26,338 nt of DNA from a virus. The number at the start of each line of letters is the position of its first letter. The first letter of the stretch is position 1. The position numbers and the translations under genes were made by a program. The stretch lies in the IMG/VR virus record IMGVR_UViG_3300037486_000541, positions 1-26,338 of that record; one strand, 5' to 3'. The notes beneath the pieces are model-generated. The model was not told where the DNA came from and made no database searches. It saw only the letters and a list, made by a program, of their open reading frames with translations. Positions 18,937-26,041 of the stretch are shown one piece after another.

Positions 18937-21288
18937 ATGAACTTCTCTACCGCTTCGTTGGTTGAACAGGTGATCTGGGAGATGCGCGATGCAGACAACC
19001 CGCGTTCTGATAACCGTGCGCTGATCGATCGCTTGTTCAACGGGTTCCCGCCGTGGACCGCTGAAGAAGCAGAGTCGGCTCGCATCAACACCAACGTCAA
19101 CTTTCTCGACGGCCCGAAGCTGGCGGCTGATGCACGCCGTTCGTACTACAATGCATTTCTGAAGCCGGCCACTTATTTCACGATGACACTGGACTCGGGT
19201 CCCGAGCGTATGAGGGGGACCTGGTCGGCCATCGTGACCAAGGAAATCAACCGGATCCTGAAGGATTCCCTCTGCTACTTCGAGGTGATCCGGTCCCAGA
19301 TGGCAGCTACCGTGCTGCACGGCATCGGGCCGGTCCATTGGGCTGATCAGGAAAAATGGCGTCCCCGAGCTCTTGATATCGCCGACCTGCTCATCCCGTC
19401 AAACACCCTGCTTTCCCTCGAAAACCTCTGTCACTTCGCGATCTGGCGGCAATACACGGCCGTCGAACTCTCGGACAAGATCGAGCGCAAGAACATCGAC
19501 CCGGCATGGAACAAGTCACTGGCCAGGAAAGCCGTTGCCTGGTGTGTAAGGCAGCCGACCGGCCAGACTGGCGCATGGGACACACTGTCGCCCGAGAAGG
19601 TCGTGGAACAGATCAAACAGGACGGGGTGTATTACGGATCCGACGTGGTGCCGACCATCGATTGTTGGGACTTCTATTACTACGACGATGAGGGAAGCAA
19701 AACCGGGTGGCGCCGGCGCATGATATTGGACACGCCACCCAACGGTGAGATTGGAAGTGACAAGATCACCAAACAGGCGATTGGCAGCCAGGACGCTGAG
19801 TGGCTCTACAATGGTGCCGATCGTGTCTATGCCGACGACATCAGCCAAATTCTCCATTTTCAGTTCGGTGACCTAAGCCCGAAATCGCCGTTCAAGTATC
19901 ACTCGGTGAGATCTCTGGGCTGGCTGATCTACGCCGTTTGCAACCTGCAGAACCGGCTCCGGTGCAAAATCAACGATGCCACTTTCGAGAACCTCCTCAA
20001 CTACTTCCGCGTCTCCAACCTCGAGGACGCAGAACGGCTGACCAAGATCGACCTGCACAACTACGGGGTGGTTCCCGAAGGAGTCGACTTCGTCAAGCAG
20101 GCTGACCGGTGGCAGGTCAACCACGCCCTGGTGATGGCCACCATGGGCGACAACCGGCAGCAGATGAACGAAGCGGCCGCTCAGTTCCGCGAGGGTCGGG
20201 ACACCGGGGTGCAGAAGGAGAAGACAGCTACCGAGATCATGGCCGAGGTCAACTCAGCCAACGCCATGGTGGGCACCATGCTTTTGCTGTCCTACGCCTA
20301 TCAGAAGAACCAATACATCGAGCTTGTGCGCCGATTTTTCAAGGCGAACTCGTCCGATCCCGACGTGCGCAAGTTCAGGCTGCGCGTGCTCAAACAGGGG
20401 GTGCCAGAAAACCTGCTCGACGCCGATTTGTGGCAGGTCAGTCCTGAGCAGGTCCTCGGGTCTGGAAACAAGATGCTGCAGATCGCCATGGCCGAGAAGC
20501 TCATGGCCGTGCGGCCCCTGCTCGATTCTGACGCGCAGCGGGACGTTCTCCGCATGTATGTCCAGGCGAACAGCGACGATCCGAACCTGTCCACCAGGTG
20601 GGTGCCGGCCAAGCCGATCCTGGTGACCGAATCGGTGCATGATGCCGAGCTGATGGTCGGGCCGATCATGTTCGGGGTGAAAGTCAGCCCTCGAGCTGGC
20701 CAGGATCCTGCGCAGATCACCGTTGGTCTCCTGAAATCCATGACCGAGATCTGTCAGCGCATCGATGGCACGACCAAGATCCCCACCGAGTCCGAGCTGG
20801 CTGGGTTGACTAACATGGCGATGGTCATCGAGGGCTATCTCAAGCAAGCCAGTCAGGATGAAGGCAATCAGCAGATGGTCAAACAGGGTCAAACGGACCT
20901 GGCTCAACTGGTGGGAATCGTCACCGAGTGGAACAAGCAGGCCATGGCCAACAAGCAGCAGCAGGCAGGGGCCAACGCGGATCCGGCCGTGGCGAAGGAG
21001 GTCGCTCTGACCCAGGCCAAGATCCAGACCATGCAGGCAACTGCGCAGAACAAGGCGCAGATTACCGCCAAAAACGCCGCGCAGAAACAGCAGCAGAGGG
21101 AGGCACAGTTCCAGCAGAAGCAACGACAGGGTGAGGAGGATCATGTTGCCGGCCTGCGCAAGCAGCTGACCGCGACCCAGGTTGACACGACCATTGCCGA
21201 CGCCAAGGCCGCGACTGACATCCACAACAAACGCATGGCCAGCATGGCTGAGGCCGCTGCAGCCACCGAAACGAGATCTGATGATTGA
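18937..21288 (+). CDS. Portal protein, 783 aa
   Basis: The start at 18937 (MNFSTASLVEQVIWEM) is chosen over in-frame codons upstream; no strong ribosome-binding site is visible. The body (residues about 30-560) looks like a podovirus-type or large portal. It includes NFLDGPKLAADARRSYYNAF, HGIGPVHWADQEKWRPRALDIADLLIPSNT, a KSPFKYHSVRSLGWLIYAVCNL helix, and the segment TGVQKEKTATEIMAEVNSAN, typical of the portal stem/clip region. The C-terminal 150 residues are Gln/Ala/Lys-rich coiled coil, as in portals with a long barrel. It forms the dodecameric DNA channel at the head vertex. The downstream order (small gene, scaffold-like, capsid) supports the call. Its stop overlaps the next start by 8 bases. 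Confidence 0.8.
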   Translation: MNFSTASLVEQVIWEMRDADNPRSDNRALIDRLFNGFPPWTAEEAESARINTNVNFLDGPKLAADARRSYYNAFLKPATYFTMTLDSGPERMRGTWSAIVTKEINRILKDSLCYFEVIRSQMAATVLHGIGPVHWADQEKWRPRALDIADLLIPSNTLLSLENLCHFAIWRQYTAVELSDKIERKNIDPAWNKSLARKAVAWCVRQPTGQTGAWDTLSPEKVVEQIKQDGVYYGSDVVPTIDCWDFYYYDDEGSKTGWRRRMILDTPPNGEIGSDKITKQAIGSQDAEWLYNGADRVYADDISQILHFQFGDLSPKSPFKYHSVRSLGWLIYAVCNLQNRLRCKINDATFENLLNYFRVSNLEDAERLTKIDLHNYGVVPEGVDFVKQADRWQVNHALVMATMGDNRQQMNEAAAQFREGRDTGVQKEKTATEIMAEVNSANAMVGTMLLLSYAYQKNQYIELVRRFFKANSSDPDVRKFRLRVLKQGVPENLLDADLWQVSPEQVLGSGNKMLQIAMAEKLMAVRPLLDSDAQRDVLRMYVQANSDDPNLSTRWVPAKPILVTESVHDAELMVGPIMFGVKVSPRAGQDPAQITVGLLKSMTEICQRIDGTTKIPTESELAGLTNMAMVIEGYLKQASQDEGNQQMVKQGQTDLAQLVGIVTEWNKQAMANKQQQAGANADPAVAKEVALTQAKIQTMQATAQNKAQITAKNAAQKQQQREAQFQQKQRQGEEDHVAGLRKQLTATQVDTTIADAKAATDIHNKRMASMAEAAAATETRSDD

Positions 21289-21553
21289 ATCACCCAAGAA
21301 ACGGTTCCTTCGCACTCCATTCGCCAAGACGGTGGCTGATTACACGGCCGACCCGGCAGTCGTGGCCGCGCTGGATGCCTCCCTGCTCCAGATGACCTGG
21401 GAACAGGGGACGGCAAAAACTGCCGAAACCGCCTCCGCCATCCACTGGCAGCTGACTGGCGCGAATAAGCTGCGCGAGCTGTTTCTCACAATCGCTCTAA
21501 TCGACAAGCCAACCGCCAAACCTCGATCCGATAACCTGCCCAACGAAGTCTGA
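21281..21553 (+). CDS. Small head-module protein, 90 aa
   Basis: The start at 21281 (MIESPKKRFLRTPFAK) overlaps the portal's 3' end. The protein is helical, with DPAVVAALDASLLQMTWEQG and ETASAIHWQLTGANKLRELFLTIAL. Short genes with a similar 'HWQL.GA.......L' segment occur between portal and scaffold in other phages. Function is unknown; an accessory role in head assembly is inferred from position only. Confidence 0.66.
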   Translation: MIESPKKRFLRTPFAKTVADYTADPAVVAALDASLLQMTWEQGTAKTAETASAIHWQLTGANKLRELFLTIALIDKPTAKPRSDNLPNEV

Positions 21554-21555
21554 AC

Positions 21556-22914
21556 ATGCCTTCCACCACCAAGACGTTGCCCCCGGCACCCGCACCAACC
21601 CACAAACCCCAATCAGCCCCTTCGGTGCCTGTTCCAAGCGCCCCTGGCCCGGCTCCCACTCCACCCGCGCCGGCACCTCCATCCTTTCGGCCGGTGGACG
21701 ACGATCTGGTCGAAGCCGCAGCCAAACCAGTCCCCAGAGTCGGGAGACAGGCCAGGACAGCGCCACAAGTCCCAAAGGAGTCTCCGCCTCCAGAGCCCGA
21801 AGAGGCACCTCCTGCGCCCATCCCCGCCCCGACGTTGGCAGGTCCTACAAAAACGGTGGAAGAGGACGACTATTTAATGGGTTCGGTGGCCTCGGAGATT
21901 GGAACCGAAACCAAGGCTGGCATGGATGCCTCCAGGGTCGAGGAATCATCGGCCACCGGACCCTTGAAAGCCCCGGAGCTGCGCACTGAGTATGCCAGGG
22001 TCAAAAACCGCGTCATCCAACTGGAGAAGGAGCTGACCGAATTCAAGGCCAGGACGCCGGCCGCACAGTCGGTCGACGAACCGGAGCGGAAGGCTTTTGT
22101 AGAGCAGATCACCACCCTCAAGAAGCAGGTAGAGGATACCAATGGCGCTCTCAAGGTGGTTGCGTACGAGCATAGCGACGAATACAAGACCAAGTACGAG
22201 CAACCGTTTGCTGAGGCCTGGCGTGATGGGGTGGAACTTGTTAGCCGCCTGACCATGACAGATTCCGACGGCAACACCCGCAAAGGAACCGAGAACGATT
22301 TCGGAGCCATCATGAGCATCACCGACGATGAGAAGGCGGGAGAGATGGCTCAGGAGATGTTCGGGTCGAATTCTTTCTACGTCCTGACCGAACGTCGGGA
22401 CATCATCAAACGGCACCACGCCAGGCGCCGGGCTCTTCAAGAGTACCGGGACAACCTCGGCGAACATGAGAAGGCTCAACTTGAGACCGCGAACAAGCAG
22501 CGGGAGCAACGGGATGCTCAACACATGCAGGCCGTTACGACATTCAAGCGGTTGAATAACGAAGCCGTCGATAAATTCCCCCAGTTCTTTGCGCCCACGC
22601 CCGGCGATGACAAGGGCAACGAGTTGCTCGAGCGTGGATTCAGAGAAGCCGACCTGGCGTTCAATGGTAGCCCGGAGCTCACCCCCGAGCGCAGGATCCA
22701 GTTGCACTCGGCGATCAGAAATCGAGCGGCTGCCTTTGGCCGGCTGGTTCATCAACTGAAGACCAAGGACACCCAGATTGCCGAATTGGAAAAGGAACTC
22801 GGGGAGATCAAAGGGAGTGCGCCTGACGCCGGCCAGGTGGGCAGGGAGGTGTCCGGCACCAAACGGTTGACTGCTGAGGAGGAGATCGATGCGGCTGCGG
22901 TCAGGTATCGTTGA
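21556..22914 (+). CDS. Scaffold-like protein, Pro-rich N-terminus and coiled coil, 452 aa
   Basis: The first 110 residues are almost pure Pro/Ala/Ser/Thr, a disordered leader. After that come Glu/Lys/Gln-rich predicted coiled coils (about 130-180, 280-330 and 390-430), with segments such as KNRVIQLEKELTEFKA and KTKDTQIAELEKELGEIKG. A charged middle contains DDEKAGEMAQEMFG and ERRDIIKRHHARRR. Position directly between portal and capsid, size, and helical composition fit a scaffolding protein that is removed from the prohead. No sequence family was recognised. Confidence 0.68.
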   Translation: MPSTTKTLPPAPAPTHKPQSAPSVPVPSAPGPAPTPPAPAPPSFRPVDDDLVEAAAKPVPRVGRQARTAPQVPKESPPPEPEEAPPAPIPAPTLAGPTKTVEEDDYLMGSVASEIGTETKAGMDASRVEESSATGPLKAPELRTEYARVKNRVIQLEKELTEFKARTPAAQSVDEPERKAFVEQITTLKKQVEDTNGALKVVAYEHSDEYKTKYEQPFAEAWRDGVELVSRLTMTDSDGNTRKGTENDFGAIMSITDDEKAGEMAQEMFGSNSFYVLTERRDIIKRHHARRRALQEYRDNLGEHEKAQLETANKQREQRDAQHMQAVTTFKRLNNEAVDKFPQFFAPTPGDDKGNELLERGFREADLAFNGSPELTPERRIQLHSAIRNRAAAFGRLVHQLKTKDTQIAELEKELGEIKGSAPDAGQVGREVSGTKRLTAEEEIDAAAVRYR

Positions 22915-22925
22915 TAAGGACAAAC

Positions 22926-23105
22926 ATGCCACTGCGAAAAGGACGTTCAAAGAAGGCTGTATCAGCAAACATTGTGATGCTCATGCACGAGGGCTACCCA
23001 CAACGCCAGGCCATTGCGATCGCGATGAGCAAGGCGAGGATGTCTCGGGCAAAACGCAAGACACGGAAAAAAGCCCGTCGGGCAACGAAGAGGCGGCGGC
23101 GGTAG
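22926..23105 (+). CDS. Small basic phage protein, 59 aa
   Basis: AAGGA precedes the ATG at 22926, which fixes the start. The sequence MPLRKGRSKKAVSANIVMLM followed by HEGYPQRQAIAIAMSKA matches a common short phage family of unknown function. The last 20 residues are nearly all Arg/Lys. It may bind DNA or act as an internal head protein; this is inference. Confidence 0.78.
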   Translation: MPLRKGRSKKAVSANIVMLMHEGYPQRQAIAIAMSKARMSRAKRKTRKKARRATKRRRR

Positions 23106-23117
23106 GCCATCGCGCTC

Positions 23118-23146
23118 TTGACAGTTCGCCTCGACTAAACTACACC
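23118..23146 (+). promoter_or_regulatory. Candidate promoter upstream of the capsid gene
   Basis: A consensus -35 box TTGACA (23118-23123) is followed by a 17-base spacer and TACACC (23141-23146), a poor -10. It lies just after the small basic gene and about 240 bases before the capsid start, at the head of a hairpin-rich leader. This is consistent with separate high-level transcription of the capsid gene. Confidence 0.45.
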
Positions 23147-23149
23147 ACG

Positions 23150-23387
23150 GATGGGACGTGATGGTGCTGGCATCGTCCTCCAGCAGGAACGTAGTTTCTG
23201 GATTCGTTCCATCCAGCGTCGGGAGCCGTCAAGCTCCACCTGGTCGCCCCGCGATGGCCAGGTCAGGGCGCCTCGCAAGCGCAAGCGTAGGCTTTTGCCA
23301 GGGCTGTAGAGCCCGTCCTCGCAAGCAAACACTCACAGACACCGTGTAACCTGCGGCCGTTTGGGCTGCACAACTGAGTTTTGCTTT
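23150..23387 (+). other. Hairpin-rich non-coding leader of the capsid gene
   Basis: No gene is supported here. Several perfect stems follow one another: CTGGAT/ATCCAG (23198-23203 with 23211-23216, 7-base loop), GGAGC/GCTCC (23222-23226 with 23233-23237), ACCTGG/CCAGGT (23238-23243 with 23258-23263) and GGGCT/AGCCC (23301-23305 with 23310-23314). The first stem competes with GGAACG/CGTTCC (23186-23191 with 23205-23210), so two alternative folds exist. This could be a structured 5' UTR or small RNA; no tRNA or known riboswitch was recognised. Confidence 0.5.
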
Positions 23388-24737
23388 ATGGCGAGTTTGG
23401 GTTGTACTGGAAACATTTCGTGCGCTGCGTTCACCGACATCATCATGCGGCGAACCGAGCACCTGGATGAGGAGATCCTCAAGGACATCACCCCGGTTGG
23501 CAGCATCAACGGCATGATGGAAATCGGCACCTTCCAGCCTTTCGATGGAACGTCTCACACCTACGACCGGTTTAATCGCGTGGCGATTGATCATTCGGCC
23601 GAGTGGGCGAACGTGAACGACGAGAACTGCGAGGGTCAGCCTTGCGACCCCTGTGAGACCCTGGTCTGTTTCGGGTCCACGCGGGATGAGTTTCACCTCG
23701 AGCAGAAATCGTTCACCTCCTGCCTGTTCTGCTACGACCAGATGCTCACCATTGACCGGGCGAAGGAACACTACGCCAATGCGGTCGAGCAGCTGCGTGC
23801 GGCCCAGGAGCTGATCATCGGCAACCGGATCCGTTCCGAGGCCTTCCGCTATGCTGGCTACCACTGGGTGGCCGGGGGCGGGGCCAACGCTGGCATGACG
23901 GCATTCACGTTCACCGAAACCGGGAACCTGATCAATGTCCTCCCGTCAGTGCTGCCCACGTCTAAGCTGACGGTCAACATGCTTCGGCGCCGGCTGCAAA
24001 CGCAGATTCTCAACGGTGCGCTCGGCAAGACCCCGATGGGCCAGCCGCCCGAGCTCGAGGTCCTCACCGACATGGAAACCATCTGGGATCTGATCGAGGG
24101 GGACTCCAACCTCAAGGATTCCTGGCGGTTTGACGCCTTCAATGCTGGTGCCATCGAGTATTACAAGTACGGATGGGCCGGCCGGGTCGGCAACTTCATG
24201 CTCAAGGCTGACCTGCACCCGATCCGGTTCCAGATCCTGCAGGATGGCGTCACCCTGAACCAGGTGTTCGCCTATTCGAACGAGGCGGCAACCAACGGAA
24301 TTCGCGGCGTGGTCAACGATGCCTACATCAATGCGCCGATCCAGGCCACGTTCATCTGGCATCGCCGCGCCATGTCGCAGCTGGTGCTCGATGCCGCCCA
24401 GGTCCACCCGATGATGCCGTTTGTCCCGCGCAGCTTTGGCGGCAAGTGGCAGTTCGTCATGGACAACCTGACCTGCGGTACCGCCGTCGATGCCAACGGC
24501 CTGGTGATTCCGATCGCGGTCGACAACAGCCGCCGCAACAAGGGCAAGTTCATCGCGGACTTCAAGTTCTCGACCAAGAAGCGGTATCCCGAGTTCATGG
24601 AAGTGATTCTGCACCTGCGCGAGCCTGCTTGCATCATCCCGGTGCCGGTTTGTCAGGATGCGCCCCAGTACGTGACGCAGGACTATTCCTGTGAGCAGTG
24701 CGATTGCGAAGCCGTCGAAGGGCAAAGCGAGGAATAA
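23388..24737 (+). CDS. Major capsid protein candidate, Cys-rich, 449 aa
   Basis: The start at 23388 (MASLGCTGNISC) is chosen; a TTG at 23361 is also in frame. Length, position after portal and scaffold-like genes, and a regular alpha/beta composition fit a HK97-fold capsid protein. Segments such as IDRAKEHYANAVEQLRAAQELIIGNRIRSEAF (helix), GGANAGMTAFTFTETGNLINVLP, and ATFIWHRRAMSQLVLDAAQVHP are compatible, but no family signature was recognised. It is unusually cysteine-rich: 14 Cys, with clusters in CEGQPCDPCETLVC, SCLFC and near the C-terminus SCEQCDC. Disulfide or metal-bound capsid reinforcement is possible. Confidence 0.7.
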   Translation: MASLGCTGNISCAAFTDIIMRRTEHLDEEILKDITPVGSINGMMEIGTFQPFDGTSHTYDRFNRVAIDHSAEWANVNDENCEGQPCDPCETLVCFGSTRDEFHLEQKSFTSCLFCYDQMLTIDRAKEHYANAVEQLRAAQELIIGNRIRSEAFRYAGYHWVAGGGANAGMTAFTFTETGNLINVLPSVLPTSKLTVNMLRRRLQTQILNGALGKTPMGQPPELEVLTDMETIWDLIEGDSNLKDSWRFDAFNAGAIEYYKYGWAGRVGNFMLKADLHPIRFQILQDGVTLNQVFAYSNEAATNGIRGVVNDAYINAPIQATFIWHRRAMSQLVLDAAQVHPMMPFVPRSFGGKWQFVMDNLTCGTAVDANGLVIPIAVDNSRRNKGKFIADFKFSTKKRYPEFMEVILHLREPACIIPVPVCQDAPQYVTQDYSCEQCDCEAVEGQSEE

Positions 24738-24747
24738 GGTTTAGCGC

Positions 24748-24796
24748 GGCGGGTGGGTTCCAGAAAACTGCTAGTCTCTCTGGGCCCACCCTCGCC
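24748..24796 (+). terminator. Hairpin after the capsid gene
   Basis: GGCGGGTGGG (24748-24757) pairs with CCCACCC (24785-24791) and, past one bulged T, with CGCC (24793-24796). The strong GC stem closes a 27-base loop and sits between the capsid stop and the next start. There is no T-run after it, so an attenuator or mRNA-stabilising element is as likely as a terminator. Confidence 0.5.
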
Positions 24797-24812
24797 CCCA
24801 CCTGAAAGTCGT

Positions 24813-25109
24813 ATGCCTTATCAACCCATGGCGCCCGGTGGAATCCCCCCACCACCGGCTGCAGGACCCGGTCCATCCGGGCTACCTCCAGGTGCCGAGC
24901 AGGGCCAGAGTGCGCTCCTGCCTCGGAACTTGTTTGGCGACGGGGTCAAGCCAGGCGACACGATCACGATGAAAGTGGCTGCCGTGTATGGAGACGAAGT
25001 CGAAGTTTTGGCGACGGCCGAGTCTGCGGATGAACCGGAAATGGAAGACGAACAGCCGCCCGTGATCACTGCTGATCAGGAGATCGAAACGGCGGCGGAA
25101 CAGGCTTAG
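24813..25109 (+). CDS. Small late protein, Pro-rich N-terminus, 98 aa
   Basis: The start at 24813 (MPYQPMAPGGIPPPPAAG) is used; a GTG at 24753 would run through the preceding hairpin. The first 40 residues are Pro/Gly-rich and flexible. The core LLPRNLFGDGVKPGDTITMKVAAVYGDEVEVLATA looks like a short beta-barrel/SH3-like fragment, and the tail is acidic. It may be a capsid decoration or head-completion protein by position; no family was recognised. Confidence 0.6.
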   Translation: MPYQPMAPGGIPPPPAAGPGPSGLPPGAEQGQSALLPRNLFGDGVKPGDTITMKVAAVYGDEVEVLATAESADEPEMEDEQPPVITADQEIETAAEQA

Positions 25110-25111
25110 TT

Positions 25112-25561
25112 ATGGCACAAACACATCAAGATCACATATTTGGTCGGGACGTCGGCAGGCCAGCGGGAGACTCGCCGGTTGGGCGATGGGCCGATCCTGA
25201 AACATTGGCCAGGCTGGGGCCCTACCCTTGCCTGCAGTGTTTGTCAGACAAGCAGCTCAAAATCGTGGCAGTGTTTCTGTTGTGCATTATTCTAGCGGAG
25301 AATCCCAATGCAGAATGCACGGTGGAAGAACTCATGCGCAACAATGCCTGCGAGGGCTGTTTCAGTGTGCGCCAGGGTTGGCAGATTCTCGTCGCCCTGA
25401 TCGCCCAGTATGCGTTGGATCAGAGTTTTATCCCTGATCTGGATCTCGTGATCCAAGAGGCGGCCTGCCTCAATTGCGCCAGCGACAAACAGATCCAGGG
25501 CATGCTCATTGGTGTTTTGGCGCGGGGCATAGAGACCGGCACCTTGTTTTGCCCGATTTAG
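25112..25561 (+). CDS. Three-repeat C-x2-C/SDKQ protein, 149 aa
   Basis: After a 35-residue flexible start, three tandem repeats of about 40 residues follow: Cys40-x2-Cys43 then LSDKQLKIVAVFLLC; Cys80-x2-Cys83 then FSVRQGWQILVAL; Cys119-x2-Cys122 then ASDKQIQGMLIGVL. Each looks like a Cys knuckle followed by an amphipathic helix. Repeat 1 has extra Cys58 and Cys69. The next gene encodes a clear paralogue. No known family was recognised. Its location among head/tail genes suggests a virion or assembly protein, and the Cys pairs suggest metal or disulfide bonding, both inferred. Confidence 0.7.
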   Translation: MAQTHQDHIFGRDVGRPAGDSPVGRWADPETLARLGPYPCLQCLSDKQLKIVAVFLLCIILAENPNAECTVEELMRNNACEGCFSVRQGWQILVALIAQYALDQSFIPDLDLVIQEAACLNCASDKQIQGMLIGVLARGIETGTLFCPI

Positions 25562-25596
25562 TTGCGGTTGAGTAGGGTTAGGCATTGGTCGCGGCT

Positions 25597-25624
25597 GGCA
25601 CCAGGTGATGCGGGGCCTGGTGCC
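25597..25624 (+). terminator. Perfect 9-bp hairpin between the two repeat-protein genes
   Basis: GGCACCAGG (25597-25605) and CCTGGTGCC (25616-25624) form a perfect stem with a 10-base loop. It lies in the 90-base gap between the paralogous genes. A pyrimidine-rich GTTCTCTTT follows about 10 bases later but is not a proper T-tract. It is likely an attenuator or RNA-stability hairpin setting the ratio of late proteins. Confidence 0.5.
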
Positions 25625-25651
25625 GCCCTGGCCCGTTCTCTTTGGACGATT

Positions 25652-26041
25652 ATGGCAGTATGTGACCTGACTGAATTGATGCCGGATGCCAGGTGCTATC
25701 TTTGTCTGAGCGACAAGCAGCTCGCGGCTGTGCAGACTGTTGTTCTCTGCAGAATCCTCAACCAGTTGGATCCCATGGCATGCAACATTTCAGACCTTTT
25801 GGCGGAATCGCAGGAGTATCTGTTTCTTGGGACACGCGAAATGGCAGCGGTCCAGACAGCTCTTCTTTGTCTCATTTACCACCAGAGTAGTGGCCCGACC
25901 ACTGGCGGGTCAGTCATCATCGACACTGTGGACCCTGTTGCTGACCCTGGTATGGAATCCCAGCTCTGGATAAACAGAACCACGGGCGGAGTTTGGTATT
26001 GGAACGACACCACCGATTCCTGGGTCTCGCTAATTGTATGA
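25652..26041 (+). CDS. Two-repeat C-x2-C/SDKQ paralogue with C-terminal WY module, 129 aa
   Basis: The start at 25652 (MAVCDLTELMPDARC) is chosen; an ATG-equivalent at 25562 would read through the hairpin. Repeat 1, CYLCLSDKQLAAVQTVVLCRI, keeps the same cysteine spacing as its upstream neighbour (Cys15, Cys18, Cys33 and Cys44 correspond to 40, 43, 58 and 69 there). Repeat 2 (YLFLGTREMAAVQTALLCLIY) has lost the C-x2-C pair. Residues 85-129 are different: DTVDPVADPGMESQLWINRT followed by TGGVWYWNDTTDSWVSL, a short module like those ending many phage virion proteins. It overlaps the next gene by ATGA. Confidence 0.7.
   Translation: MAVCDLTELMPDARCYLCLSDKQLAAVQTVVLCRILNQLDPMACNISDLLAESQEYLFLGTREMAAVQTALLCLIYHQSSGPTTGGSVIIDTVDPVADPGMESQLWINRTTGGVWYWNDTTDSWVSLIV

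Noticed and set aside
20254-21327. 357-codon minus-strand ORF
   Set aside because: Antisense to the portal coiled-coil region; leucine/histidine-rich composition is the mirror of Gln/Lys/Ala codons.
21946-22968. 340-codon minus-strand ORF
   Set aside because: Antisense to the scaffold-like gene, with no motifs.
23158-23349. 63-codon ORF in the capsid leader
   Set aside because: No ribosome-binding site, Ser/Arg-rich without a fold, and it runs through several perfect hairpins; the region fits a structured leader better.
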